DNA of 64,000 bases from Acidobacteriota bacterium (GTDB lineage Bacteria > Acidobacteriota > Blastocatellia > Chloracidobacteriales > Chloracidobacteriaceae), in contig JACQXX010000109.1 in NCBI GenBank assembly GCA_016208495.1, positions 62,001 through 126,000 on the forward strand. Direction: 5' to 3'. Below the pieces are notes generated by a model. The model was not told where the DNA came from, did no database searches, and saw only the letters and a program-made list of their open reading frames with translations. Of this stretch, positions 47,803-56,721 are shown in pieces (position 1 is the stretch's first letter; every line of letters starts with the position of its first letter). The translations under genes and the position numbers were made by a program.

Positions 47803-49125
47803 TCAATAGGGATTGGTCATGACTTCATAATCAGCAACTTCGTAAACAACACTCCAGCGTGGATTGGTTGAAGAATACAAAACCGACACCATATCTCCAT
47901 TGTTCACCAGCGCATAAGCATCGGCGGAAACTTCCATTTTCCCTTGCTGTGTTCCCTCTTTCGGCACGTCAAACTGATATTCAACATAATAGGAAGTTGA
48001 TTTCCCGCTGCTGACGGACTTGCCGGTAATGCGGCCAGGGGCCGGCCAGCCGTTTCGGACCAGCCACCGGTTGATCAGTGGCCGAATATAGAATGCCCAC
48101 AGAAAAACTGACACAATCCCATTCCAAAACAAGGCCATGCCAGTTGAAACCATCACTTTCACAATGTGCGCATCCATTGCCCCTGGATATTTCAACTGGG
48201 TGAATTTTGTTCCAGGGAGCGGAAAAACTTTGACTTCCACCACGTCATTTTGATGGAAGGTGTCAAAAACGGCTTTGGGAACGGTTGTCTGGTCGCGATG
48301 GTCGCTTCCAAAATGCTGGTAGCGGAAATGGACCTCATAGGCGGTTGTGTTTTTTGACCCACGGGTTGTCTTCAACTCGGTCACTTGTGCCGGCACAGTG
48401 GTTCCAAAAACCAGAAACAACCAGCTCCCGATCATAAACATAATCAACCCAATCCCAACCAGCGTGTGCGGTAAAATGAAAATCTGTTGAAATCCAATCA
48501 ACCATCCACGGCCAGAACGCCGACGAATCGGACGCGGCGGAAGCAGCGTCAATTCTTTTTTGACATTAAGTGAAATCGGTGGCGGACCCGGAACTGGGAC
48601 GTGGGCCTGTCCCCGATGTGATTCAGGTCTGGTCTCGCTTTGAACGGGTGAAGCTCCAAAAACCGGAGGCAGAGGCAGCGTTTCAAAGACATCGTCTTGT
48701 AATTTCCAGCGCGCCTGAGGCCACTGGCTCAGCCAGATTTGGTAGGTCTGGGCAATACGCGGATCTTTGGCCTCAACGCGCAAGGTTTTGAGCGGTTTTT
48801 CGAGTATATGGATGACCAGGGAGGACACCGCCATAACGACTGTGAAAATGATCAGGTGCCGACTATCGCTTGAGGGCAACATTTTGGCTGCCAGTAACCC
48901 CAGCAGTAACACCAAATACCCACCTCCTCCAAGAATCAAGAGAAAGGCCAGCTTCATGTTCTGATTGATAGCGGCTTTGACCAGTTCCAGATCCTTGCGA
49001 GTCCGAATCACGTCTCCAAGTTGAGTCCGAACGTCAGAGATTCGCTTCATTGAGATAACAGCCAGCAACAGATACCCGGCCAACGGAAGCAAGCTCAAAT
49101 ACCAGTGTTCAAAAAAAGAGTTCAT
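47803..49125 (-). CDS. Membrane protein with two DUF3592-like domains
   Basis: This 440-residue protein has SD GGAGGT before ATG 49125. One N-terminal helix is followed by two closely spaced membrane segments (about 60-105) and a proline-rich cytoplasmic or linker segment. A fourth helix (about 230-255, LVGIGLIMFMIGSWLFLVF), a DUF3592-type beta domain (VPAQVTELKTTRG...YEVHFRYQ), a fifth helix and a second similar domain (GRITGKSVSSGKSTSYYVEY) follow. The duplicated domain also occurs in the protein at 35882-36499. Function unknown. The 49126-49394 gap carries TTTTCGAA at 49153-49160 and GTGGTTAGTGG microrepeats, no gene. Confidence 0.78.
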   Translation of the reverse strand: MNSFFEHWYLSLLPLAGYLLLAVISMKRISDVRTQLGDVIRTRKDLELVKAAINQNMKLAFLLILGGGGYLVLLLGLLAAKMLPSSDSRHLIIFTVVMAVSSLVIHILEKPLKTLRVEAKDPRIAQTYQIWLSQWPQARWKLQDDVFETLPLPPVFGASPVQSETRPESHRGQAHVPVPGPPPISLNVKKELTLLPPRPIRRRSGRGWLIGFQQIFILPHTLVGIGLIMFMIGSWLFLVFGTTVPAQVTELKTTRGSKNTTAYEVHFRYQHFGSDHRDQTTVPKAVFDTFHQNDVVEVKVFPLPGTKFTQLKYPGAMDAHIVKVMVSTGMALFWNGIVSVFLWAFYIRPLINRWLVRNGWPAPGRITGKSVSSGKSTSYYVEYQFDVPKEGTQQGKMEVSADAYALVNNGDMVSVLYSSTNPRWSVVYEVADYEVMTNPY

Positions 49126-49394
49126 CGCGGTACCTCCATTGCGGGTCAGGGGTTTTCGAAACCAGGCTCCAAGTATCAAGCACCAAAGAGTGGTTAGTGG
49201 TCAGTGGTTAGAAAGCAATACTTTCGAAGAAGCACCAGTCACCAGGTTTTTCTGAAATCATACCCCCAAACTTTTTCCCAGTGTGAAATAAATCAAATCC
49301 TCGCTGGATTTCGCCGGCATAACCCAAAAATAAATCCCCTCGACAATTTTTAGGATGATTCACAATGCCGCTCGAAATCCCAGAGGAGAACAGC

Positions 49395-49958
49395 ATGAGT
49401 AGCGAACATTCTGCTTCCCAGGCGCTCACTGATCAGACACAGCTTGCCAACTTTGAAAGCCACGTTTTTCCACACACCGCCGTGCTGCTTCGGAGTGCAA
49501 TCCGCATGTGGGGCAATCCCACCGAGGCGGAGGATATTGTGCAAGACACGCTGCTTCGCGCCTGGAAATATTGGGATCGGTTCGAACCAGGCACCAACTG
49601 TCGGGCCTGGCTCTTTCGAATCATGATCAATGTCATCAACCGTCGCCGTGAAGGACTCGAAGCCGGGTCCGCCCACGTCGCCGCCCATGAACCGGAAATC
49701 ACCAACGTCTTGCGGTTTGAACCGCGCATTGAGCTTGACGAACACGGTACGCTCCATGCCCTGGAAAAACTGCCGGCAGATTATCGGGATGTGTTGATGC
49801 TGGTCCTGGTCGAAGAGCTTTCTTACAAGGAAGCCGCCTTGATGCTCAATATCCCAATGGGGACGGTCATGTCACGCCTGCACCGTGCCCGCCAAATGAT
49901 GAAAAAACTCCTTCGCCCAGGAAGTAGTACCAGCAATGAAGCAGCCACTTCTCATTGA
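49395..49958 (+). CDS. ECF-family RNA polymerase sigma factor
   Basis: In this 187-residue protein, SD GAGGAG lies six bases before ATG 49395. Region 2 contains NPTEAEDIVQDTLLRAWKYWDRF and CRAWLFRIMINVINRRR. Region 4 contains LPADYRDVLMLVLVEELSYKEAALMLNIPMGTVMSRLHRAR (key parts LSYKEAA and GTVMSRLHRAR). There is no extra domain. The next gene, 39 bp downstream, encodes a zinc-finger anti-sigma factor, so the pair forms a typical envelope-stress module. No recognisable ECF autoregulatory promoter was found upstream. Confidence 0.95.
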   Translation: MSSEHSASQALTDQTQLANFESHVFPHTAVLLRSAIRMWGNPTEAEDIVQDTLLRAWKYWDRFEPGTNCRAWLFRIMINVINRRREGLEAGSAHVAAHEPEITNVLRFEPRIELDEHGTLHALEKLPADYRDVLMLVLVEELSYKEAALMLNIPMGTVMSRLHRARQMMKKLLRPGSSTSNEAATSH

Positions 49959-49997
49959 GTTCACAAAGAGCTGTCGGGAGAGGAAAAAGAGGTCAGT

Positions 49998-50915
49998 ATG
50001 AATCAGATGCAGTGTGAACAGGTAAATGATCTTTTGTCAGCTTATGTTGACAATGAAGTTGATACCGTGACGGCCATGAAAATTGCGCAGCACCTTGAAC
50101 GGTGTCAGGCATGTCGCCACGAGTTCCAACTGACCAAACAGGTCTCGGATGTGCTCAAAACGGCGGTCAAAGGGGCCCCAGACCTGGAGCCGGCACTCGA
50201 AGTGCGTGCGTTTCAACTCAACAATCGAGTACACGGCCTGTTGACAGCCCAACTCGGAAAACCAAAACCGCCCATTTCAGGCGAAATTCCTCGACTTGAA
50301 GCGGAAGCCGTGCCACCGCCAGACGAACTGCCGGCCATTGTTGTGGCACTCAAACCCAAATGGACGGTGGGCCGGGTCGCGAGAACCATCCTGGCGATTG
50401 CTGCCTCACTGGTGGTGATGGTCGGACTCGGCTACGGAAGTTTTCTCTACTGGCTTGAGCACAGCGGGTCATTTTCGGTGGCCATTGCCCGTGACTATCG
50501 GGTCTGCAACGGCAATCCAGCATTGGTCGCCTGGTACCGGGACGGACATCCAGCGCCGGATCCGGCGCCGATTGATGCGGTTGGAAGAAAACTCAAACAG
50601 ATGGGCTATGCTCCCGATGGACTGGCATTGTGCAAAATCGGGGGCGTGCCGTTTGTCCACACGTTTTACATGCGCGACAATCAGCCATTGTCAGTTTACT
50701 TTGGTCCCAAACAGGCAGTGGCGTTTCTCAAATCTGAACAGGGAGATGCCAAACCCGGCCAGGTGTACGAAGCTCAAAAAGACACAATCGCCATGTCAGC
50801 CTTCGTTTCCGCAAATGAAGAGCACGTCTGGGTGGTTGCCGGCGAGCTTCCACGAACTCAGATCAATGACATCACCCACAACCTGATGTCGGAAACACTC
50901 GCCAAGAAGGAATGA
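49998..50915 (+). CDS. Transmembrane anti-sigma factor (zinc-finger type)
   Basis: This 305-residue protein has an N-terminal anti-sigma zinc-binding motif HX3CX2C (His32, Cys36, Cys39) in a helical ZAS domain. A linker and one membrane helix (about 125-150, TILAIAASLVVMVGLGYGSF) follow. The periplasmic domain (150-305) has two Cys (in RVCNGN and ALCKIGG) that could sense redox or form a disulfide. It would bind the sigma factor encoded immediately upstream. An inverted repeat element begins ten bases after the stop. Confidence 0.92.
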   Translation: MNQMQCEQVNDLLSAYVDNEVDTVTAMKIAQHLERCQACRHEFQLTKQVSDVLKTAVKGAPDLEPALEVRAFQLNNRVHGLLTAQLGKPKPPISGEIPRLEAEAVPPPDELPAIVVALKPKWTVGRVARTILAIAASLVVMVGLGYGSFLYWLEHSGSFSVAIARDYRVCNGNPALVAWYRDGHPAPDPAPIDAVGRKLKQMGYAPDGLALCKIGGVPFVHTFYMRDNQPLSVYFGPKQAVAFLKSEQGDAKPGQVYEAQKDTIAMSAFVSANEEHVWVVAGELPRTQINDITHNLMSETLAKKE

Positions 50916-50924
50916 AGAAACCAT

Positions 50925-51032
50925 ATAGTGGTTCGTGGTTCGTGGTTAATGGCTAGTGGTTAGTGATTAGTTCTTGGTACTTGGTATTTCTTTGAAAGTA
51001 TTGATTTCTAGCCACGAACCACGAACCACTAT
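50925..51032. repeat. 21-bp perfect inverted repeat pair (GTGGTTCGTGG type)
   Basis: Arms at 50925-50945 and 51012-51032 are exact complements (core GTGGTTCGTGGTTCGTGG). They are separated by 66 bp containing further GTGGTTAGTG units. It is another stop-codon-proximal inverted array. The remainder of the 50916-51352 gap shows no gene. Confidence 0.85.
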
Positions 51033-51264
51033 GTATTTTCTTCATTCTTCATTCTTCATCAGAGTTGCTTTTCGTCAGGAAAACTGGAAATATTTCCGGC
51101 ACTGCTATACAAATTCAAATCCTTTATTCATTTCGGGATCCCTATCCCACACGTTGAAGTTTTCGGGAGGCGAGATGGTTGACAATGACTGATGCATCCA
51201 GCATTGCGTTCAGTGCTGATGCAAAGCCAACGCCCACTTCCCGCAAAACATCAGTTGAACCGAC

Positions 51265-51312
51265 TGAGTGAGATTGACACACGCGTGCTAAGTCTCACTC
51301 ATTATTGTTTTT
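51265..51312 (+). promoter_or_regulatory. Inverted repeat upstream of the Clp-like ATPase
   Basis: TGAGTGAGA (51265-51273) and TCTCACTCA (51293-51301) flank TTGACACACGCG and are followed by TTATTGTTTTT. The structure could be a terminator or an operator over a TTGACA -35 box. No good -10 is seen at the right spacing. Confidence 0.35.
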
Positions 51313-51352
51313 AGGCATTTGAATTTCGAGACATCAGGGAGCGCGAAATCTC

Positions 51353-52555
51353 ATGACAAATCCAGTTTCTGTTGACGAACCTTCTACACCGAAGCGGATA
51401 CCACTCAATCCGGACCTTAAAAGTCCGCGGGCTCAAGAATTTGAAGACAAGCTGCTGGCCCGGATCGTGGGTCAGGAACGAGCTGTCCGACGACTTGTCA
51501 ACCTGTATCAGATTTATCTGGCAGGGCTTTCGAATCCTGGGCGTCCCATCGGGACAATGCTATTCCTTGGGCCCACTGGCTCGGGAAAAACCCGCGTGGT
51601 CGAAGCCGCCGCTGAAGTTTTATTCGCTGATTCCAACGCCGTTATCAAAATTGACTGTGCCGAATTTCAGCACAGCCACGAAGTCGCCAAATTGATTGGT
51701 TCTCCACCAGGATATCTGGGTCATCGTGAAACAGCCCCGATGTTGACCCAGGAGAACCTGGACCGCTATCACAGCGAACGGGATCAATTGACCTTTGTCT
51801 TATTTGATGAAATTGAAAAAGCTTCAGACGCGCTCTGGCAGTTGTTGCTGGGGATTTTGGACAAGGCGACGCTGACGCTGGGCGATAATCGCCGGGTTGA
51901 CTTCTCGCGCACGATGATTATTTTGACCAGTAACCTGGGTGCCCGCGAGATGTCGGAATTGATCACCGGCAGCATTGGATTTGCCCCACCCCGAATGGGA
52001 CGCGATCAGGAAGCCAATGACGAAATTGATCAAAAGATTTATCGCACTGCCCTGGAAGCCGCAAAACGAAAGTTCTCTCCGGAATTTATGAACCGGATTG
52101 ATAAGGTAGTAGTCTTCCGCTCACTCAAAGAACATCATTTGCAGATGATTCTGGACCTCGAATTGAAAGCGGTTCAGGATCGCATTATGAAGAGTGCGTC
52201 AGAGAAATTTGTCTTTAAGTGTTCAGATGGCGCCAAACGCTTTTTGCTCGATGAAGGCATTGATTTCAAATATGGCGCCCGCCACCTCAAACGCGCCATC
52301 GAACGATTTTTGGTGTACCCGATTTCCAATCTGGTCGCGACCGAACAGGTTCACACCGGCGACCTGGTTTTGATTGATCTGGCTGATGATCGAAGCAAAT
52401 TGACCTTTATCAAAGAAGAAGGCGGCGCACTCATCCTGGCACCGGGTACCGAATACGCCAAAATTTTCGGTCTGGAAGACACTGATTCAGGTGAACGCTT
52501 TATCCCGGCCCGGGTGGCATCGGCTTCAATTCACCCACGCGATTCAAACTCATAA
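51353..52555 (+). CDS. Single-domain ClpB/ClpA-D2-like AAA+ ATPase
   Basis: This 400-residue protein has SD AGGGAG before the ATG. Walker A is GPTGSGKT (73-80), the pore-loop region reads GSPPGYLGHRETAP, Walker B is VLFDEIEKA (DE 152-153), sensor 1 is TSNLGAREM, and the arginine-finger region is FSPEFMNRIDKVVVF. Sensor 2 is YGARHLKRAIERFL. These match the second AAA module of Clp/Hsp100 unfoldases. The N-domain, D1 and middle domain are absent, so this is a stand-alone D2-like unfoldase or remodeller. No ClpP gene is near. The last 30 residues are acidic and unassigned. Confidence 0.88.
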   Translation: MTNPVSVDEPSTPKRIPLNPDLKSPRAQEFEDKLLARIVGQERAVRRLVNLYQIYLAGLSNPGRPIGTMLFLGPTGSGKTRVVEAAAEVLFADSNAVIKIDCAEFQHSHEVAKLIGSPPGYLGHRETAPMLTQENLDRYHSERDQLTFVLFDEIEKASDALWQLLLGILDKATLTLGDNRRVDFSRTMIILTSNLGAREMSELITGSIGFAPPRMGRDQEANDEIDQKIYRTALEAAKRKFSPEFMNRIDKVVVFRSLKEHHLQMILDLELKAVQDRIMKSASEKFVFKCSDGAKRFLLDEGIDFKYGARHLKRAIERFLVYPISNLVATEQVHTGDLVLIDLADDRSKLTFIKEEGGALILAPGTEYAKIFGLEDTDSGERFIPARVASASIHPRDSNS

Positions 52556-52738
52556 GTGACAAGGTGACAAGTGACAAGGTGACAAGGTGACCTTTTGACA
52601 GGGTGACAAATGACAGGGTGACAAGGTGACGGAATGAAACGTTCCAAGATGTATGCACCGTGGTCACTCTGTCACCTTGTCACCCACTCACCCACTCACC
52701 CTGTCACCTTGTCAAAAGGTCACCCTGTCACGTTGTCA
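52553..52738. repeat. F2 inverted array between convergent genes
   Basis: TGACAAGG units follow the Clp-like stop. A central non-repetitive 40 bp (about 52630-52665) separates them from CACCTTGTCACC units that run into the stop codon of the minus-strand kinase gene (TCA 52736-52738). Confidence 0.88.
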
Positions 52739-55318
52739 TTTGGCACCGAACGCTGGCAGGCGGATCGTAAAACAACTCCCCACACCAGGCTGGCTCTGAA
52801 CGGCGATGTTTCCACCGTGAGCCGCCACAATCCGTTTCACAATTGCCAGTCCAAGCCCAACCCCAAGCTGCGCTTTTCGAGAAGATACCTGCCGATAGGG
52901 GTCAAACAAATAGGGTATTTCCTCGGCTGGAATCCCTTCCCCGGTGTCAGAAACGGCAACTTCCACAAACAGCATTCCTTCCTCAACCCCACTGCCGACC
53001 ACGCTTTTTGCGGCCAGTCGAACCGTTCCCTGGCGAGGTGTAAATTTGACGGCATTTGATAACAGGTTGCTGAGAACCCGTCCAAGTTTGCTGGCATCGG
53101 CTTTCACGGGTGGAAGCTGGGCGGCAATATCGGTTTCGACCTGGATTTGATTTACCTGACCAGCCACACGAACTTCTTCAAGGCATTCCTGAAGGAAGGC
53201 CCTGGTTTCCAAAGGTTCACAGTGGAGTTTCATGTCCTGTGATTCTGACCGAAATACCTCCAACACTTCTGAAATCAGTGACAACACCTTTTCAACACTC
53301 CGGTGAGAGGCATTGACCAGTGGGAGCATACTGGTGTTTTGAACTTCTTTGTCAGTTTCAAAGATTTCAAGCGACGCCTTGACGACACTCAGTGGTGATT
53401 TCAAGTCATGCACCAGCATGGCGGTAAAATTGGCTTTGAGTTGATCCAGTTCCCTCAGTTTCAGATTGGCATCAAGGAGTGCCTGCCGCTGGGCATCAAG
53501 TTCCTGATTGGCCTGTTCAAGCGCCGCCGCCTGCTCTTCAACCACCGTTTTCTGATTGGTGATTTCCGCATTTTTGAGTTGAAGTTTGTGCTCAGACCGT
53601 TTTTTCACAAAATATAAATTGGAGAGCGCCACGATTAACAAAACGGCTGAACCAAATGCCCCTGCCAGCGAAGTTCGGATGGTTGAATTCAACTCAGCTT
53701 CCTTGCGCAGAAAGTGGTTCTCTTGCGCCTGTTGTTTTGCCAGGTGCTGGGTGTTGGCCAGGTTCAATGCCTGAATCTGGCGGTCTCGTTCCAGAACCGC
53801 CACTTCCCGTTCTTTGGAAGCAATTGAAATTTCCTTCAGTTCCTGTTCCCGCTGCAGATCCTCGATATGATCAGACTGGCGGGCAATTTCGAGTTCCTGG
53901 ATTTCCTGGCTCCGGTGCAACAATTCGATTTCTTTTTCCTTCTTTTCGGATTCGAATCGCGCCTGGAGCACCTCAATGCGTTTGCTTGATTCTTCGCTGG
54001 CAATCGTTTCCTGAACGCCAATCATTTTGCGCACATATTCAAGCGCCTTATCATAGTTTTTCCGAGTTTCATAAAACTCGGAAAGGTCACGCAAAATATT
54101 GCGAACCCGTGGCCGTTCCCCGGTGGACTCAGCCAGCGAAAGAGCCTGTTGAAAGTAGGCTTCGGCTTTTGGTTCCTGATGGGTCTGTCCAAAGATCACC
54201 GCCATGTTTTCCATCACGGCGGCCATCAATTGCATATCGTTAATGGTTTGGGCCGTTTCCAGTGCCTGTTGAAAATAACTCAGCGCCTTTTCTTTTTGAT
54301 TGAGACGAAGGTAAATCAGGCCCATGTTGTTTAACCCACGGGCAATTTTAGGTTTACGCCCCATTTCCTGATAAATCCGTATTGCTTGATTCAAACTGTT
54401 GAGCGCTTTTTCATACTCACTGGTGCCAAAATAAATCAGCCCCAGATTGTTTTGGGTGTCGGCTAAGCCACCCACATCATTGAGTTGTTCGAAAATCGTG
54501 AGTGCCCGCCCCAAATAATCAAGTGCTTTCTTCCCTTCATCAAGCTCACCATACACGATCCCGATGGCCTGGAGCGAAGCGGCAATTCGTGGTTGATCTC
54601 CCGACGCTTCGTTGAGTTTGAGTGCCTTGAGGTGATATTCCAGCGACTGGGCAAAGTCGCCAGTCATCGAATAGGTCGTTCCAAGATTATGCAGGGTGGT
54701 GCTAATTCCAATTTGATCATTGAGTTCCTCCCGAATCCGGAGGGATTGTCGGTGACAGTCAATCGCTTTTTGGGGTTGGCCGCTGTTTTTGTAGAGTATT
54801 CCAAGACCATTGAGTGAAAATGCCGTCGCCCCCGGCTCACCCATCTCTTCGCTCAACTGAATTGCCTTTTGAAAACAGTCAATTGCCCGATCAAGATTGC
54901 CATGAAAGCGATTGACCCGGGCAGCTTGCTGGTATGCTCGCAACTGGAGGCGCTTGTGGTTTGTCTTGAGCGCCAGCGTCAGTGCTTTTTCAATCGGCAC
55001 CAGTGCTTTATCAGGAAACCGTCCATCCAGATAGAGTGTGCTCAAGGTAATCAAGGCCCTGACTTCTTCAATGATATTGCTGGTTGCCTGGGCTTGTTCA
55101 AGCGCTGCCTGAGCCAATTCGATGGCTTTGAACGCATTGGTTTTGAGCTGTTGATCAGCTTGATTGTTCAGAAGGCGTGATTGATTCCTGATTTTTGGGG
55201 GACGACCATTTGGGTCAAACCGCCTGGGGGGAGATTGGGCCGTTACGGTTCCCGCGATAATCAAACTACTAATCAACCACAAACAATAGCAGAAGATGCG
55301 TCTGAATGTGTCTTGCAT
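52736..55318 (-). CDS. TPR-containing sensor histidine kinase
   Basis: This 860-residue protein has a signal/anchor segment (about 8-28), then about ten tetratricopeptide repeats (residues 50-420; for example LNGLGILYKNSGQPQKAIDC and LGLIYFGTSEYEKALNSLNQ). A coiled coil, one membrane helix (TSLAGAFGSAVLLIVALSNLYFV, split) and a second coiled coil follow. HisKA has MLVHDLKSPLSVVKA, and HATPase has LLSNAVKFTP, DTGEGIPA and GVGLGLAI. Unlike its neighbours it is not hybrid; its response regulator is not obvious. ATG 55318 is preferred over TTG 55336. Upstream, 55337-55484 has GGAGCGAAGG-type and CACTACTTC-type microrepeats only. Confidence 0.93.
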   Translation of the reverse strand: MQDTFRRIFCYCLWLISSLIIAGTVTAQSPPRRFDPNGRPPKIRNQSRLLNNQADQQLKTNAFKAIELAQAALEQAQATSNIIEEVRALITLSTLYLDGRFPDKALVPIEKALTLALKTNHKRLQLRAYQQAARVNRFHGNLDRAIDCFQKAIQLSEEMGEPGATAFSLNGLGILYKNSGQPQKAIDCHRQSLRIREELNDQIGISTTLHNLGTTYSMTGDFAQSLEYHLKALKLNEASGDQPRIAASLQAIGIVYGELDEGKKALDYLGRALTIFEQLNDVGGLADTQNNLGLIYFGTSEYEKALNSLNQAIRIYQEMGRKPKIARGLNNMGLIYLRLNQKEKALSYFQQALETAQTINDMQLMAAVMENMAVIFGQTHQEPKAEAYFQQALSLAESTGERPRVRNILRDLSEFYETRKNYDKALEYVRKMIGVQETIASEESSKRIEVLQARFESEKKEKEIELLHRSQEIQELEIARQSDHIEDLQREQELKEISIASKEREVAVLERDRQIQALNLANTQHLAKQQAQENHFLRKEAELNSTIRTSLAGAFGSAVLLIVALSNLYFVKKRSEHKLQLKNAEITNQKTVVEEQAAALEQANQELDAQRQALLDANLKLRELDQLKANFTAMLVHDLKSPLSVVKASLEIFETDKEVQNTSMLPLVNASHRSVEKVLSLISEVLEVFRSESQDMKLHCEPLETRAFLQECLEEVRVAGQVNQIQVETDIAAQLPPVKADASKLGRVLSNLLSNAVKFTPRQGTVRLAAKSVVGSGVEEGMLFVEVAVSDTGEGIPAEEIPYLFDPYRQVSSRKAQLGVGLGLAIVKRIVAAHGGNIAVQSQPGVGSCFTIRLPAFGAK

Positions 55319-55484
55319 AGGGCAGTGCTCCAACACGTTCGTCCACGGGTTTGCAAATTAGCCAGGGAGCAAAGGAGCGAAGGAGCGAGGTCCTTCAGCG
55401 TCAACTCTCAGAGTGATTATGTCAGCATCTAAACTCTTTGTCTTTCACTACTTCGCTCTTTCACTATTTCACTACTTCACTTTT

Positions 55485-56405
55485 TCAAGAGGTTTGAAGC
55501 CAATTATATGCCGCTTTGGCGGCGGTGGCACCCTGGCCAAAAGCCGTTGACAGGCTTGGGAGCAATGGATGGCAGGTATCTCCGACCGCCCATACTCCAG
55601 GAACGGAGGTGGCACCCCAGCGGTCAGTGACGATAAATCCTTCTGAATCAAGATCAAGTTGCCCAACTACCAGGCGGGTGGCCGGCTCGGTTCCGAGCGT
55701 GAGAAAGACGCCGTTAACCGGCAGATATTCGATCATCACTGGCTCATCGGGTCGGGCTACTTCCAGTTCCAAACCTGTCACCCGATCATCTCCGAGGATG
55801 CGGGTCAAACGAGTAAAGGGTTTCATCGTGATGCGAGGGTCAGTCAAGACCGGTTTCAAGTACATTGCGCGAGCGCGGAACTGGTCTGAGCGATGAATCA
55901 ATGTCACCTGACAGCCTTCATTGGCCAGCATCAGGGCTTCTTCAAAGGCGCCATCCCCTCCACCAACGATGGCAACGGGTTGGCCCGTATACAGAGCAGC
56001 ATCCCGTGTGGCGGAAGTACTCACCCCACGACCAGCAAATTCACGCTCTCCGGGAATCCCGAGCCGACGTTTGACCACGCCAAGTGCCAAAATCAGGGCT
56101 CGTGCCTGAAATTGTTCTTCGGCAGTCCAAACAGAGTGGGTTGAGGCATTGATTCGGGTAACGGGAGTGTTGACACGCCAGGGAACATCCAGGCTTCGGA
56201 CGTGCTCTTCCAATCGCTCCGCAATTTCAATTCCGGTCAGTCCCCAAAATCCTGGACAATCAATCAGCCGGTTATAGGTTCTCAGGAGCTGGCCGCCAAG
56301 TTGGGCGTTGGCTTCGAGTAACAGTGGGGTGCAGCCAAGTCGTTTGGCCCAGAGCGCGGCGCTGATACCGCCTGGCCCACCGCCAATGATGAGCAAATCG
56401 TGCAT
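55485..56405 (-). CDS. Thioredoxin-reductase-like flavoprotein lacking the redox CXXC
   Basis: This 306-residue protein has two Rossmann domains. The FAD motif is GGGPGG (8-13), the NAD(P) motif AIVGGGDGAFEEAL (145-158) and the second FAD motif VWAVGDTCHPLLPSLSTAFG. The segment aligned with the thioredoxin-reductase active site CATC reads SATR (131-134), so it cannot be a classical thioredoxin reductase. It may be a ferredoxin/flavodoxin-NADP reductase of the TrxR-like type or another NAD(P)H oxidoreductase. ATG 56405 is chosen; the 40 codons upstream are repeat-derived. It stands alone between repeat arrays. Confidence 0.85.
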   Translation of the reverse strand: MHDLLIIGGGPGGISAALWAKRLGCTPLLLEANAQLGGQLLRTYNRLIDCPGFWGLTGIEIAERLEEHVRSLDVPWRVNTPVTRINASTHSVWTAEEQFQARALILALGVVKRRLGIPGEREFAGRGVSTSATRDAALYTGQPVAIVGGGDGAFEEALMLANEGCQVTLIHRSDQFRARAMYLKPVLTDPRITMKPFTRLTRILGDDRVTGLELEVARPDEPVMIEYLPVNGVFLTLGTEPATRLVVGQLDLDSEGFIVTDRWGATSVPGVWAVGDTCHPLLPSLSTAFGQGATAAKAAYNWLQTS

Positions 56406-56721
56406 AGTTTGGTTCCGGGTTCTGGGTTCCGGGTTCCGGGACCTGAAAACCAGAGAACATTCACTGTGTTTGTTAAACCAATTGGGAATTCCCAGTCTGG
56501 GCGAACTGATAGTTAAATAATTCAATTAAAAGTATTTATTAAGATATTAACGACTACTTTGTATTACAATTTTGAATTTGAATACCAGAAATCTGCCACT
56601 GAACAAGTCTACACTGAAAACAGCATTCTTTCGAAAACCCCGAACCCCGAACCCCGAACCCCGAACCCCGAACCCCGAACCCCGAACCCCGAACCCCGAA
56701 CCCCGAACCCCGAGCCCCCAA
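56406..56721. repeat. F1 arrays flanking an AT-rich spacer
   Basis: GGGTTCCGGG units (56410-56450) and about ten CCCCGAA units (56637-56715) preceded by TTCGAAAA (56630-56637) lie on either side of an AT-rich stretch. That stretch probably contains the promoter of the flavoprotein gene. The CCCCGAA array runs almost to the stop codon of the minus-strand REC-kinase gene. Confidence 0.82.

Noticed and set aside
51265-51301. CIRCE heat-shock operator upstream of the Clp-like gene
   Set aside because: The inverted repeat is TGAGTGAGA/TCTCACTCA with a 19-bp centre, not TTAGCACTC-N9-GAGTGCTAA. It is kept only as a generic inverted repeat.
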